Of a stretch of 64,000 bases of DNA, positions 27,262 through 39,724 are shown in pieces. The notes beneath the pieces were generated by a model, which was given only the letters and a program-made list of their open reading frames with translations, was not told the DNA's origin and did not search any database. How positions within the stretch are numbered: position 1 is the stretch's first letter; each line of letters begins with the position of its first letter. The position numbers were made by a program, and so were the translations under genes. This DNA is from Myotis daubentonii (lineage: Eukaryota > Chordata > Mammalia > Chiroptera > Vespertilionidae), in contig NC_081851.1 of NCBI RefSeq assembly GCF_963259705.1, positions 59,232,855 to 59,296,854 on the forward strand, read 5' to 3'.

Positions 27262-28180
27262 GTGAGTTCCTTACATCTTTTGGATATTAACCCCTTATCA
27301 GATGTGTCATTGGCAAATATGTTCTCCCATATAGGGGGCTCTCTTTTCGTTTTGTTGATGGTACATTTTTTTTTGTTTTGTCCGTTTGTTTTTGCTGTGC
27401 AGAAGCTTTTTATTTTGATGTAGTCCAGTTGTTTATTTTTTCCTTAGTTTCCCTTCCTCTAAGAGATATATCGGCAAACATATTATTGCAAGAGATGTCT
27501 GAGATTTTGCTGCCTATGGTTTCTTCTAGGATTTTTATGGTTTCATGACTTACATTTAAGTCTTTTATCCATTTTGAGTTTATTCTTGTGTGTGGTGTAA
27601 GTTGGTGGTCTAGTTTCATTTCTTTGCATGTATCTGTCCAATTTTCCCAACACCATTTATTGAAGAGACTATCTTTACTCCATTGTATGTTCTTGCCTCC
27701 TTTGTCAAATATTAATTAAGTGTAATGGCTTGGGCCGATCTCGGGAGTCTCTGTTCTGTTCCATTGATCTATATGCCCGTTCTTGTGCCAGTACCAGGCT
27801 GTTTTGATTGCAGTGGCTTTGAAGTATAACTTGATATCTGGTATTATGATTCCTCCAACTTTGTTCTTCTTTCTCAAGATTCAGGGTCGTTTTTGGTTCC
27901 ATATAAATTTTTGGAGAGTTTTTTTCTAGATCTGTGAAATATGTCATTTGTATTTTAATAGGGATTGCATTGAATCTATAGGTTGCTTTGAATAGTATGC
28001 ACATTTTAATGATATTAATTCTACCAATTCATGAACATGGTATATTATTCCACTTGTTTATAGCTTCCTCTATATCTGTAGTTTTCTTTGGTAAGTTTAT
28101 TCCTAAGTATTTTAATTTTTTTTTTTTTTTTAGTTTCTCTCTGTGAGAATTCATTATTGGTGTATAAAAATGCCACCAAT
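27262..28180 (-). mobile_element. L1 ORF2 fragment, reverse orientation, fairly recent
   Basis: Antisense ORF2 (reverse transcriptase C-terminal side) with well-preserved landmarks: TTTTGGATATTAACCCCTTATCAG, GCTGTGCAGAAGCTTTTTATTTTGATG, CCATTTTGAGTTTATTCTTGTG, CCCAACACCATTTATTGAAGAG, GTTCCATTGATCTATATGCC, GTACCAGGCTGTTTTGAT. Frames of 69 and 99 codons survive on the minus strand (27410-27619, 27705-28004) but are separated by stops and frameshifts. The L1 3' end is absent at the left border, so this is an internal fragment. Confidence 0.88.
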
Positions 28181-28194
28181 TTCTAAAATATGGG

Positions 28195-28640
28195 CAAAAG
28201 ACCTAAATTTTATCAAAGTTTTATGGTTTTTCTCATATAGATATTACTCATATTTTGCTAGATTTGTATCTAAATATTTCATTTTGGAGGGGTTCTAATT
28301 TAAATGATATCATGCTTTTAATTTCAAATTCCACTTGTTCATTTTAGGTATAAAGGAAAACAAATGACTTTTCTCTGCTAATCTTGTACCACTCAACCTT
28401 ACTATCACTCATCAGTCCCACAAGTTCTTGTGTGGATTTGTTTTGGATTTTCTACACAGACAATTATGTCATCTGTGAATAAAGATAGTTTTATGCTTTA
28501 CTTCCCAATCTGTATAACTTTTATTTTCTTTACAAGGACTTCTAGCACTATGTAAAAAAAAACACATAGTGATGATAGAAAACATCCTTGCCTTGTACCT
28601 GATATTAGAAGAAAAGCTTCAATTACTCGTCATTCTTCCA
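28195..28640 (-). mobile_element. Older L1 ORF2 fragment, reverse orientation
   Basis: Antisense again and more diverged: CATATTTTGCTAGATTTGTATC, AATTCCACTTGTTCATT, GATTTTCTACACAGACAATTATGTCATCTGTGAATAAAG, ACATCCTTGCCTTGTACCTGAT. It covers ORF2 sequence that overlaps the neighbouring fragment in L1 coordinates, so the two are separate copies of different age. Confidence 0.75.
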
Positions 28641-31637
28641 TGCTCTTTAGCCCTATCCTTCAGATATTGACTCTATGCTCAGGGGTAGAAACTGGGGACG
28701 AATGCTGACAATACATCTCCCTTCAGCATTAGTTCACATCTGCTTTGGTCTATCACAGAAGTGAGACCTTTGGTATGAAGCACCACAGGAATGTAAAGGA
28801 ATAAGAGGGATCACTGATTTAGGCTGGGATGTGAAATACAAGCTGAAAGAAGGCCAGAGCCCTGACTGCCTTCATGCCAGCTTCCGTGCCTAGAACTCTA
28901 TTGGAGTAAGATAATGACTGGGCCCATCTGGTTGATCCTGGGTCCAAAAGGAGAAATGATGTGTCTGTGGATACCTCTCAGGCCTTGAAAATGTTTCCTG
29001 GGCCAGGAGCCATACAAAATTCTGGGTTCTGACTCAGGCATTACTTCAGTGAAGATATAGGTTCTGAGGGTTTTCCTCAGATAGCCTGATTTGTGAAATC
29101 CCTTGAGAAAAGTTTTCTGGATCTATGCAAGGTAGAACTCAAAATTAACCAAACATGGAGCAGAGTCATGCATAAGCTTTGCTTCTGATACCTGACCTTG
29201 TCAGGGCTCAGCAAGGCAGCTGATTCCATAATGACATTCAGAATGATGCAATCCATCCAGAAAGCCTAGGGAGTTTGTGGTGTCAGCAGCTAATGTCATG
29301 ATGTCTTGCTTAGGGACCATAATGGATGTTCTCTTGATGGATTCATTGATAGATTTGGTTTCTGAAACATATTGATGACTGGGATCTTGTATCCACACCC
29401 CTAACCTAATTCTGAATTTTGTCATTTAAATTTCATGTCTTTTTGCTTCTAAATATAGGCTTGTTTCAATAATTTGATTAAAATGATTACCTCTGACTTC
29501 CAATTTATCCTCTGTAGATATTGTACCTGCCTACATCTTCTTTACATGCTAATTAAGTGTAAGGATTTGGCCTCTTTTATTGCCTATCATGTTATTCATG
29601 CTACCCCTTTATCTCTCCCCAATTAATTCTTCTCAATCTAAGTACGTCTAAGTACTCAGGTGGAAACATGAACTATTGAAATTATTTTAATGAGATGCAC
29701 AATTTAGACCACTGGTATAATGAAACAAATTGATGACATAGTTAAGCACCTTGATGCTTAAACTAACCTAGATAACTCTTAGTTTTGGGAAGAAGAAAGA
29801 GTTCATAAATCATTCAAAAGCTTTTAAAGCTCTTTAAGTTTCTGTGATAACCTAGGTCAATAGCCAGCTTATAAATAATCAGAAAAGGGCTACCTCTGCT
29901 TCAAAGTTTCACATTTTCAGTTCAATATTTTTTCCTCTTTCCTTGTGGCTAATCAGAAATGTAAAAAGGAAAATTTTGGTGTTCTTTGTAGTTATAAAAT
30001 AATGACCTTAAGGCAAAAATATTCTTCATAGGTTTTTGTTCCTTAGATTATTAATGATGCAAAGGTAGCTTATAGACATGGGATTCAACTCAACTAAAGA
30101 TTCCCTTGCGTAAGAGTAGGAAATCAAGGTTTTAAGACTGTAGAAGCTTTCATTAGAAAAAAGTGTTTTGCTTCTCATTTCTTTGTGGTGAAATAGTATA
30201 ATACTTTAAAAATTTCTCCCAAACTTACTATAGACATGAGGCAGCACACTCTTGATTATATACACTTTTTACTCTTTTTATCTATCCAACTCATTTTCTA
30301 TTCTCTTCTGTAACTACCACTGCTCAATATTTTGTCCTTATTCCAATTTTAAACCCCCATTATCCCATTATCACCTTCATTAGCATTTATTGTATTCTGG
30401 CCCTTACCTAAAACAAGTCTATGGTGTATTAACTATGTAAGCAATGGGAGAAGTGCTTTCTTCCCCTTATGCCTTCCATGGTTGCAAAAGAGGTTTAGGA
30501 GAAAATGTATGCCAAACAACTTAGTTTTTGTCAAAGCCTGATATGAAGTGATATTTCCCACCTTTATTGACCTGCTGAGAAAAGAACTTATAAGAAGTGC
30601 CATTTAAATCAGTCATTTTATTCTTTAAAAAAAGAGGCTAGCTTATGCTATAAATCAGAATAAAGCTTCCAAGTGAGAAAGAAGAACATTATTCTTCTGA
30701 ATGATGAAAATGAACTCCTTTTTTATTATATATAATGGAGGAAAGGTGTATAGATTTCAGGCCTACACAATGTCTATATTGCTGTCAAAGGCATGGGTAA
30801 CCTGTCCATTGTGAGGGATGATTATTTACCTGGTGATTGTTCCACAGCCCATTTTGAGTATGTGAAACATTATTGAAAGATATCAATAAGGCAGACATGG
30901 GAATTATATAAACCCAATGTGGCAATCATGGCTGATTTCTATATGGGAATTTCTTGGTATTTAAAATAATCTGTTGTTTAACTATTATGGTAGCAATACA
31001 AAATGAAACCAACAAAGGAAGAAGGGTAACCATATTACAATAGTTTATTCAAGCTAGAATAGAAGGGCTGCTGTGGCTCTGCTCCCACTGCATTATTCGT
31101 CTGAAAAGGTCTTGTGAAATGTTCAATCGAGCTTTTTGTAAAATGTAATAGAAACAATGACCACGGATGTAAATTACCTTCCTTTCTTTTTCTCCCTTTG
31201 ATATGTTTTATTTTTCAGTAATGGTCAGTTTATGGCTTTTTTGGGGGGGAAGAAGTTTAACCAGTGTGGAGATTAATTAAACATAGTCCATATAACAAGG
31301 GGATGAATATTTGCTGAGCTGCTTTCCTTAACTCTATGTCTTGGAATGGTACGCTTCAGGAGATGAAAATTATTAGCTTTCCTGTGTTTTGCAAAATGGT
31401 GATTTCATACTACTCTGGAAAGGCATATGTACTTACTAAACTGCTGATTACAACAGCAATCTCGATCACTGTTAAATTTCAGAATGTGCAGAAAGTCAGA
31501 GTCTAGACAGGCAGGAATTGAGCCAGTGGCAATGGAGACTGCTTTCCTTATAGCCACATGCTCTAACTTCAATGCAATCACTGAGTTTGAAAAAAACTAG
31601 AGTTTTTCTTTGAAAATGAAAACACAGAAAGGACCTG
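28641..31637. other. Long non-coding stretch
   Basis: No gene is supported. 28690-29430 is moderately complex sequence with a 74-codon minus-strand frame (29201-29425) that I do not recognise. It could be an old LTR or LINE 5' relic, but I cannot place it. The rest is unique AT-rich DNA. Confidence 0.45.
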
Positions 31638-32165
31638 AAGACTCCCCATCACTACAGATGGCATGTGACAAGATGCTTAATGTTATATGTTATCAGGGAA
31701 TTGCAATTTAAAACAACAGTGAGATACCACTACACACCCATAAGAATGGCCAAAATCCAGAACACTGACACCACCAAATGCTGACAGGGATGTGGAGCAG
31801 CAGGGACTTACTCATTGTTAAGGAGAATGCAAATTGCTATTAAAAATAACCCCACAAACTGAATGTACTCTTACCATATAATCCAGCAGTTATATTCCTT
31901 GTTACTTACCCAAACAAGTTGAAAACTTAGTTCTATACAAAAACCTGCATATGGTAGCTTATAGCAATTTTATTTGTAATTGCTAAAACTCAGAAACAAC
32001 CAAAATGTCATTCAGTAGGTGAATGGATAAATAAACTGTGGTATATCCAGATAATAGAATGTTATTCAGCACTATAAAAAAATGAGATATTAATCAATGA
32101 AAAGTTATGGAGGAACCGTAAATGCATATTACTAAATGAAAGACCTGAGAAGTTACATACTATAC

Positions 32166-32612
32166 CAGCCGTGGGCAAACTACGGTCTGCGGGCCGGATC
32201 CAGCCCGTTTGAAATGAATAAAACTAAAAAAAAAGAGACCGTACCCTTTTATGTAATGATGTTTACTTTGAATTTATATTAGTTCACACAAACACTCCAT
32301 CCATGCTTTTGTTCCGGCCCTCCGGTCCAGTTTAAGAACCCATTGTGGCCCTCGCGTTAAAAAGTTTGCCCAAGCCCTAGCCGGTTTGGCTCAGTGGGTA
32401 GAGCGTCAGCCTGCGGACTCAAGGGTCCCAGGTTCAATTCCGGTCAGGGGCATGTACCTTGGTTGCGGGCACATCCCCAGTGGGGGGTGTGCAAGAGGCA
32501 GCTGATCGATGTTTCTCTCTCATCGATGTTTCTAACTCTCTATCCCTCTCCCTTCCTCTCTGTAAAAAATCAATAAAATAAAAAGAATAAAAAAAAAGTT
32601 TGCCCACCCCTG
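32166..32612 (+). mobile_element. Non-autonomous hAT, itself split by a VES SINE
   Basis: Terminal inverted repeats: CAGCCGTGGGCAAACT at the left, AGTTTGCCCACCCCTG at the right. Target duplications are TACTATAC (32158-32165) and TACTATGC (32613-32620), matching at 7 of 8 bases. The inner sequence (GCGGGCCGGATCCAGCCCGTTTGAAATGAATAAAAC..) has no coding capacity. Without the SINE the element is only about 210 bp. Confidence 0.92.
32373..32592 (+). mobile_element. VES SINE nested in the hAT right end
   Basis: Head GCCCTAGCCGGTTTGGCTCAG, B box GGTTCAATTCC, body CAGCTGATCGATGTTTCTCTC and A-rich tail CAATAAAATAAAAAG. Its 14 bp duplication, AAAAAGTTTGCCCA (32359-32372 and 32593-32606), is taken from the hAT terminal repeat, so the hAT right end appears twice. 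Confidence 0.95.
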
Positions 32613-32990
32613 TACTATGCTGTAAGATTCCAACTATATGACATTCTGGAAAGGCAAAATTATAAAGACTTTAAAAGGATCAGTGTTATTAGGAGTTCTG
32701 GGGAGAGAGAGATGATTAGGCAGAGCACAGAGGATTTTTAAGACGGTGAAACTACAGTACTCTGTGTAATGCTATAATGGTGGATAACACATACCCAAAC
32801 ACATAGAATGTACAATATCAAAAGTAAATCCTGAGATAAACTATGGAATATGTGTAATAATGATGTGTCAAAGTAGGTTCAACAATTGGAACCAATATAT
32901 TATCTGGTGAGAATTTTTTTTTGGGGGGGGGGGTGAGGGAGGTGCAGAAGAGAATGATATGAGGTGAGTGAAGAAAGAATACACTTAGAG

Positions 32991-34673
32991 AACACTGACA
33001 TTTCTCACATTTATGGAAAGACAATTAGTGATTCAAGAGAGAATAATGGACAAGAAAGACCCAGTTAAGATTTTAGAGTGTAAGATAATCAGTGCTGCTG
33101 ATATATTAATAAGGAAAGGATGAAAGAAAATGATAATTATGAGGAAAGGAAGCGAATTACCTATGTTCAGGTGATTAGGAGTAGGCATCATGGATGAGAT
33201 GAGGAGTAGAGATGGCCTCTGAAGTTCCATCTCTTAACTGCCAAAGCCCACGGAGGAAGAGAGTTAGACTTCATCTCAGCTAGGCTGTTGTTTCTATTTC
33301 AATACCAGGTTATTGGCAGTGGTTCTTGATATTAGGATGTATTTCACCATCTACATCATTTAGCTGGCCAGACCCAAGTAGAAGTTATCCAGATAAACCT
33401 ACAAGAAACGTGTAAGAAGAAAGTTATAAAACTTTATATGAACAAATAAATAAATTTAATGGACTTGCTTGGAGAAAGTTCCTATTACAAAAATGTTGTT
33501 ACTTCCAAAGCAATAAACAGATTTAGTACAATTCTATTAAAAAAGACTTCAATGACTCTAAGACATGTGGGATATATGTGTGCTTAAAATTTTATGATAA
33601 TGTGAGTTTTATTTAATTCTCTAGTCAAAATAGTTTAAACTTTTATATTACTTACATGAGAAAATAGTAAGCATGAACACAGTATTTGTTTAAATGCAAT
33701 AGTGTATTTTTGTCCCTAACAAAAAGAAAGCATTATAAATGCTAAAAAATCATACTTGAACTTATAAATGGTTGAGGGTCCTCCTGAATTCTAGTCTAAG
33801 CACTAAGCTGCAACATTTCTTTAGGAATGAAGTTAATTAACATTCTCTTTATTCACGATAATAGAACCACACATTTTTACAAAATAAGTATAAACCAAGA
33901 TTGAAAAGCTTTTATAATTACATGTAAAAATAGTTTGTTTTTATTGCATTCTTTAGCAAGTGTTTCAGTCTCATTTGAGACTATGGAAATGAGAAACAAG
34001 TTTCTGTATGTTTAACCATCTAAGACCAGGATTTTAACAGGTGATGAAAATGGAAGTGGGTTTCTTCTATAGCATTCTTATGCTTGGCAAAATATATGGT
34101 ATGAACCTCAGAGCCAGTCTACTAGACTCCAAACATTCGTTTAGCTAAAATTTTATGCCTTTCAGTATTTTTGCATTTAGTTAGTAAGCAACTCACACCT
34201 ACCTCACCATAAGGAGCTATCTGAGAGGTCACATATGCCTGCCAGAGGTGACCTCTCAGCCTAAATATATCTTCCCCAAAACACTTACAATTCTATCTGA
34301 AACACATTTTCCCTCTCACAAAAGAGTCTTGATTTATCTTTAAAAATAAGTGCCCTGTGCTTCCAAGTGCTCAATGATAAATGAGGTTGGATTGCAGATG
34401 TATATTCTTTGCTAAATTGGAAGTATCTTGTCAGAGTTTTCTATAGAATACCTGACATCACTATTTAAGGAAACTTAGTGAAGTGCCTCCTGTTATTTTT
34501 AGAGACACAGCAGGCATTTCTTTGAGAGAACCTCTCATAGACACTGACACAAATATTTCAATAACTTTGAAAGCAAGAAATGGAAAAAGTTCAGAGGAGA
34601 GAACAAGAGCTTAATAAGAAAAAATGAGTTTTAGAGAAGTCACTGGCATCATCAAAAAGCATTCATCATCTAA
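32991..34673. other. Non-coding stretch
   Basis: AT-rich, no confident gene or repeat. A poly-G run lies at about 32924-32933, just before this stretch. Confidence 0.5.
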
Positions 34674-35124
34674 CTAGAGGCTCAGTGCATGAAAATTCAT
34701 GCACTGGGAGGGGTGTCTCTTAGCACAGCCTGCCCCCTCTCAAAGTCCAGGAGCCCTCAGGGGATGTCCTACTGATGGCTTAGGCCCACTTCCCATGGGG
34801 AGCGGGCCTAAGCTGCATTCTGGCCTCCCTCTGCAGGAGGTGACTGGGCTGATCAGGGAAATGTGCTGCCCACATCATGTGCTGCTGTTGCCACTGCAGG
34901 CTCGGCAGCTATGAGCCCTGAGCCCCAGGCCTCGCAGCCACCAGGGCTCATGGCTGCCTGAGCCCACGGCTGCCTGAGCACCGGGCTTTGCAGCCGCCAG
35001 GGATCAAGCCTTCCTGAGCCCACGGCTGCCTGAGTCCTGGGCCTCACAGCCCCTGTTGCTTTGTCTGGATGAACATCCGGAAGATATCTGCCCTAATTAG
35101 CATATAACCCTTTATTAGTATAGA
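34674..35124 (-). mobile_element. Helibat-type Helitron, reverse orientation
   Basis: Plus strand starts CTAGAGGCTCAGTGCATG with the hairpin GTGCATGAAAATTCATGCAC. It ends CTAATTAGCATATAACCCTTTATTAGTATAGA. On the minus strand this is 5' TCTATACTAATAAAGG .. hairpin .. CTAG 3', flanked by A and T as rolling-circle Helitrons are. The interior is GC-rich, with reiterated GGCTGCCTGAGC units (about 34950-35040). No Rep/helicase frame, so it is non-autonomous. Confidence 0.9.
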
Positions 35125-36126
35125 TTAGTAATCACATAAATAAAAATTAAAACCATTTTTTGGGGGGTACATACCTTCCTGTCATGTAGTAGAGATTGAC
35201 AAAATAAATTCTGGTATATATACAATATGTAAAATTTGTCTCTACTCAAATATTAAAATTATGGAGAAAATTATCAGCTAAGAAAGATGTTGATATAATA
35301 TTAATGAAAAAGCCAGTTTAAAAAGCAGTATGAATTAATAAGTGCCTAGAAGGATATACAAGTGGTTTTCTTTTTTTGTAAAAGTAAACTTTAGATGTTA
35401 TTTAAGTTTTACCAGATTTTCTGACCCCCACTCCCCTCCAATAAAATACAGGATTTGACATTACATTTAGTTGTCATGCCTCCTTAGGGCCCTCCAATCT
35501 GTGAAAGTTTCTCATTCTTCCATGTTTCTGATGACCTTGACACTTTGGAAGGGTAGGCAAGCAGGTGTTTTGAAGAATGTCTCTTACTTGGGATTTGTAT
35601 GAAGTATTTCCCATTAGACAGGAGTTATGGGATTGGGGAAAGATGCCATAGATGGTAAGTGCCATTCTCTTCTCCTATCAGCAGGTGGGTGACAGCAACC
35701 TGACATCACTGGCGATCACAACCATGATTTCTGGCTAGAGTGGTGTCTCCCTGGGTTTCTCAAACAGCCTGCCCACAGAGCCTGTGTCCTGAGCAATTTC
35801 TCTGTAATGTGGATCCCAGGATCTAAGTCCTCACCTTGGGAAGAGGTGTTCTCTAACTGGTTGATTGGTACAAATCGAGCAAGCAGAATTTCCCTGAGAA
35901 GTCTTAAGCCAAAACTGACACATAAGCTGTATAAAACCAATTAGCTCTGATTAATCAGATGTAATTTTCCCCCATCATGTTTTGTCTGAAGAAGTGACAG
36001 TCTTCCGTTATGGGGAGTGGTTTTTCCAAGTGAATAACCAGCAATACAGCAGGTGTTGCTTCACTTTGTAACAGCTGAGTCAGTGTTTGAATACAAATAA
36101 TTTTATTTATGAAATTATATTTTAAA
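35125..36126. other. Non-coding stretch, possible LINE relic
   Basis: 35370-35700 (TTTGACATTACATTTAGTTGTCATGCCTCC.., GACCTTGACACTTTGG..) resembles an old interspersed LINE-type sequence by eye, family not certain. Nothing else is recognised. Confidence 0.35.
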
Positions 36127-36668
36127 CTAGAGGCCCGGTGCATGGATTCGTGCACCAATGGGGTCCCTTGGCCTGGCCTGCAAGGATCAGCCGAAACTGG
36201 CAGTTCTACATTCCCCAAGGGATGTAGTAGTGCACAAAGCAGCAGGTAGCTGGGCGCCGTGCAGCTCCTGCTCATCCTGGCCCTGCTGCTTCTGCCGCCG
36301 CCACTGCTCGGTAGTCTCCCTGCTGCTCTGCTGCGGTCTCCGTGCACCCAATTCTAGGTGATACCAGTGTGCTCATGACTGAGAAGCACCTTCAGGCTCA
36401 TGCCCAGTTAGTCCCGATGCTGGTCCTGATCCAGTCCTGGTCTGGATAGGGGAGGGGCACGCAGGCGGAGTGTCCCCAGGAGAGGCTAGCACAACACTTG
36501 CAGCCATGAGCCAGGCGTCTGGTGCCCATTGGTCAGCTGGGCTGCGCTCCTGCAGTGGGAGTGCACTGATCACCAAGGGCAGCTCCTGCATTGAGCTTCT
36601 GGCCCCTGGTGGTCAGTGTGTGTCATAGCTATCGGTCAACCGGTTGCTTAGGCTTTTATATATATAGA
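36127..36668 (-). mobile_element. Helibat-type Helitron, reverse orientation
   Basis: Starts CTAGAGGCCCGGTGCATGGATTCGTGCACC (3' hairpin plus CTAG in reverse) and ends GGTTGCTTAGGCTTTTATATATATAGA, flanked by A and T. The 542 bp interior is GC-rich and different from the copy at 34674, apart from the ends and the CCACCAGGGG/TGGTCAGTG subterminal part. The long frame at 35955-36347 on the minus strand runs through this element and is not a gene. Confidence 0.9.
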
Positions 36669-37195
36669 TGTGTTTAGCACCATTTTGAGTGTAAGTTTAT
36701 CTCAAAGAAGAGAGAAACTGCACTTACTGTAGCAATGTTTGGCATCAAGAATACATTTGAACCATCCAGATAGTCTTTCTGTGTGTGGGCCTCAAGGTTT
36801 TTTTAAACTGTATTTTATTGTGTTTTTTGTCCCTCTATGAATCTCTCCTGATAAACTACTGTTACTCCCTTGTCAGTAAGCCCACATCAGGCTGCAGCAT
36901 TCAATACTTCCCCATGACCTTGGATTTCGGTTCCTATTTCTTTTATGGGTCTTATTCCTTTTATGCTTTGGAGAGGCCATCTGGTCCATTTATTTAGCTT
37001 GACTCTGGTTTTCCTCTGTGGCTACGTCTGAACAAGGTGTCTTACAGATTTAAACACATCTACTTCTCATCAAAACATGCCGAGCCCAATTAGGAAGGTT
37101 TGATTTTTCGTCTTTCCTACCTTTTAAGGTGTAAATCATGCACATAGCCTAGGAATCCATCTGGTGGGTGTTATATGTCCCTTTTTATTTTTTTA
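36669..37195. other. Non-coding stretch
   Basis: No gene or recognised repeat. Confidence 0.45.
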
Positions 37196-37380
37196 CCGGA
37201 CTCATTTTCCTTTGCTTTTGTGTCCGTAGCTGTGAGTTGCCTCTTGCAGACAGTTGTGTCCATAGCTGGAAGTTGCCTCCTGCACACAGTTTCTCTCTCT
37301 TTGTGTCTCCCCATCTCTCCCACTCTCTCTAAAAAATCAGTGGGAAAATATCCTCAGAGGAGGATTAACAACAGAAAGCA
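37196..37380 (+). repeat. Possible old bat tRNA-SINE relic
   Basis: The tail-like part TCTCTCCCACTCTCTCTAAAAAATCAGTGGGAAAATATCC and the preceding TTGCCTCCTGCACAC resemble the 3' half of bat tRNA-derived SINEs. The tRNA head is missing or duplicated (GTGTCCGTAGCTGTGAGTTG and GTGTCCATAGCTGGAAGTTG at 37220 and 37257). Confidence 0.35.
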
Positions 37381-38574
37381 TGATCTTCAGGATGACAATA
37401 GAAGAGCTTTAAACCAAGTATGAGGCCCTGTACTACTGCACAGGTGACATGCTCATGAAGCTGCCCCTACTCCTGTCCTTGGCAAGTTACCCATGCTACA
37501 GATGTCATGGGTGTCTCAGTTGTATATGGAGAAATGCTGATACCCAAGTGCAAGGCCACCTGCGAACTTGGGTTTGAGTGCCAACATCAATACCCTCTGG
37601 GAGCTGTCTTCTGCGAACAGGCACCACATCAATCCCTGGGCCTATTGGCCATAGCGAACCTCTTTTTAATTATGTGTATTACTTCTCTTCCAGTGTTCTG
37701 ACACCCCAAGTTATTTAGGAAGGTTTATCCCTCTGGAAGACCTGGCTTGATAGTGTATTTCCCATGACAGGTAAGAAAATACCAACACAGCAAGTTGGAT
37801 ACAGAGAGGCATATGACTGGCTGATGGCTTGAAACCTTCCACTCCTTTAAATTTTGCTGATCCCAGGGTTCCCTTTTCAGAGGCAATGCAACTAGGTGCT
37901 ATTAGCAGGGAGTTACAACTCTTACTTTTTAATTTGGATGGCTGCTTTCCAGGTGACCTCTGCAGTAGTAAAAATTCCTATTGATTTTAGAGATAATTTA
38001 AAATAAAAGTGTACTTGGACTTTTAATAAGACCAGAGATGTGGTGAATGGGACACAAAGAAATAGTCTCCAGGTCAAATTTCCTTCTAGGGACACATACT
38101 GTGTCCACTTTATTTAAAATAGTTACCTTTCTGAGTCTTATTTCCTTCTGATTTTGTTTAACTATGGCAGAGTACAAAATAATGAGTTCTGAATTACAAT
38201 TCAATGGCCTGCATTACATAACTCCTCCAATCGTTTAATTGGTATCCCTCTTGCTTCTCCACTAGATTATATACTTCTTACAAAAACTTATTTTCTTAAT
38301 ATAATAAAATGTCAGAATCAAATTACTCTAGAGGTCATTTATTTCTATAGAATTGGTTATTATTAAAGTACTGTGATAGGTGTTGGGCAACTAGGATGAG
38401 GAGACTCTGATTTTCTCACCTCTCAAAAAGCTGGCAATCCAGTTATGGGTGAAAGGATAAACCCAAAGCCAAAATAGGAGAGAGGATAGCTATGATATGA
38501 TCTAAGTGTTGTGGAAACATGGAAGCATGGAGATTGATGATTCAATTAATTAAGTATAATTAAATCAATTATAA
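37381..38574. other. Non-coding stretch
   Basis: No gene is supported. A 64-codon frame at 37507-37701 is Cys-rich but has no recognisable domain or conservation cue. Confidence 0.4.
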
Positions 38575-38665
38575 TTATTGAGTCCTACTATACACATGAC
38601 ACTTCACTAAGCAGCAAAGAAAATAATATAGTTCTATCCCTACTGGGTGAGAATGATAGCAAACA
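38575..38665 (+). repeat. L2 fragment
   Basis: TTATTGAGTCCTACTATACACATGACACTTC followed by AATATAGTTCTATCCCTACTGGG resembles the L2 3' region. Confidence 0.4.
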
Positions 38666-38777
38666 TAATTCTTCCTCATGGAATAAAGGGTCTTCATGCA
38701 GGAAATGATAGTTGAATTGGGTCTTTAAGTTTAAACTTTCACTGGGGCCACAGGGGGGCAGGAAAAAGAAACAAAGG

Positions 38778-38779
<2 letters not shown>

Positions 38780-38844
<65 letters not shown>
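38780..38844. repeat. (CT)n microsatellite
   Basis: About 64 bp of uninterrupted TC dinucleotides. Confidence 0.97.
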
Positions 38845-38846
<2 letters not shown>

Positions 38847-39724
38847 CCTTTCACCCAGTGTAACTATTTTCTCAATTGTATGTGGGCACATTAGCTGACA
38901 ATTAGGGATACCAATTACTTCTAACTGACAATTCTCAGTTAGCTATGTTTATGTGAGTTGTGACAGTTTCTTTTCATGGTAGCATTTATTTCTAAAACCT
39001 GGGATTTCTGTAAGATTTAGCATATTCAGTAACTATATTCGAATCCAATTTTCCTTTGGTTCATGGGAGGCTTATTTATCCTCTTAGATTGTTGACGGTG
39101 TGATTAGTGATCATACACAGCTGAAAGTGTCCTCGGACTTTGCTGGGGAGTGAGTTCTGGGCAGTGTGTGGGGGTGAAATAGAGGTGGAGAGATTAGGGG
39201 TGGAATAAATTCTCTGTCTTGGAATAAATTCTCACTATGCGAGACTAATGGGCCCACAGGTCTCTGCCAGAATCTTTCCTCCAGCCAGAAAGATACTAAA
39301 TATGTAGCTTCAGCAGCATAGATCAAGTCGATGAACTTTTGGGGAAATGAGAGATTTTACTTTTGTACTGTCAGCAAAGGGAAATGGGTGCTCTACTATT
39401 CCTGCTTGTCATGTGTGTCACGTTGCTAGCCTAGCAGACTTCCCTAATGTGACAATCTATATCCCAGGGAGACCTGGAGTCTTGCTAGCTATTAGATTTT
39501 ACATTTTAATGATAACCTCTTGCACTGGCTTATGCCTGTAGAATGGGAGCACAGAGGACCACAGGATGGATCAATAGGACTATTGTGGTGAAAGTATGTG
39601 TTTGGTTTTCTAAGGAATTCAATTCATTTGAAGCATTTCAAGTATTGACTAGCCACAAAACCAGTGTTCTAATATGGAGGTGAGCAAGTTGAAAAATCCT
39701 AAGCTTTGATTTCATTTACTAAAA
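38845..39724. other. Non-coding stretch
   Basis: No gene or confident repeat. Confidence 0.5.

Larger units (their letters stand above)
31638..32990 (+). mobile_element. Old L1, end of ORF2 plus 3' UTR, split by a hAT
   Basis: Sense L1 from GATGGCATGTGACAAGATGCT through CAGTGAGATACCACTACACACCC, GGATGTGGAGCAGCAGGGA and GGTGAATGGATAAATAAACTGTGGTATATCC to 32165. It resumes at 32613 with GCTGTAAGATTCCAACTATATGACATTCTGGAAAGGC and runs into the 3' UTR (ATGATGTGTCAAAGTAGGTTCA). The interruption is the hAT and SINE described separately. Confidence 0.85.

Noticed and set aside
27410..28004. Two minus-strand frames that might be a gene
   Set aside because: They are pieces of L1 ORF2 split by stops and frameshifts.
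28186..28215. Short sense L1 motif suggesting a second twin-primed L1 at 27262-28215
   Set aside because: The match (AAAATATGGGCAAAAGACCT) is only about 20 bases and could be chance; the neighbouring sequence reads as antisense L1.
32373..32592. tRNA gene suggested by A and B boxes
   Set aside because: The boxes belong to the VES SINE head; the body, A-rich tail and target duplication show a retroposon. The same holds for the other five copies.
35955..36347. 130-codon minus-strand frame
   Set aside because: It starts inside a Helitron and runs into unrelated flanking DNA. There is no Helitron Rep or helicase motif and no recognisable domain.
37507..37701. Cys-rich 64-codon frame resembling a small secreted protein
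   Set aside because: No signal peptide at its start, no known fold, and the hydrophobic end looks like chance translation.
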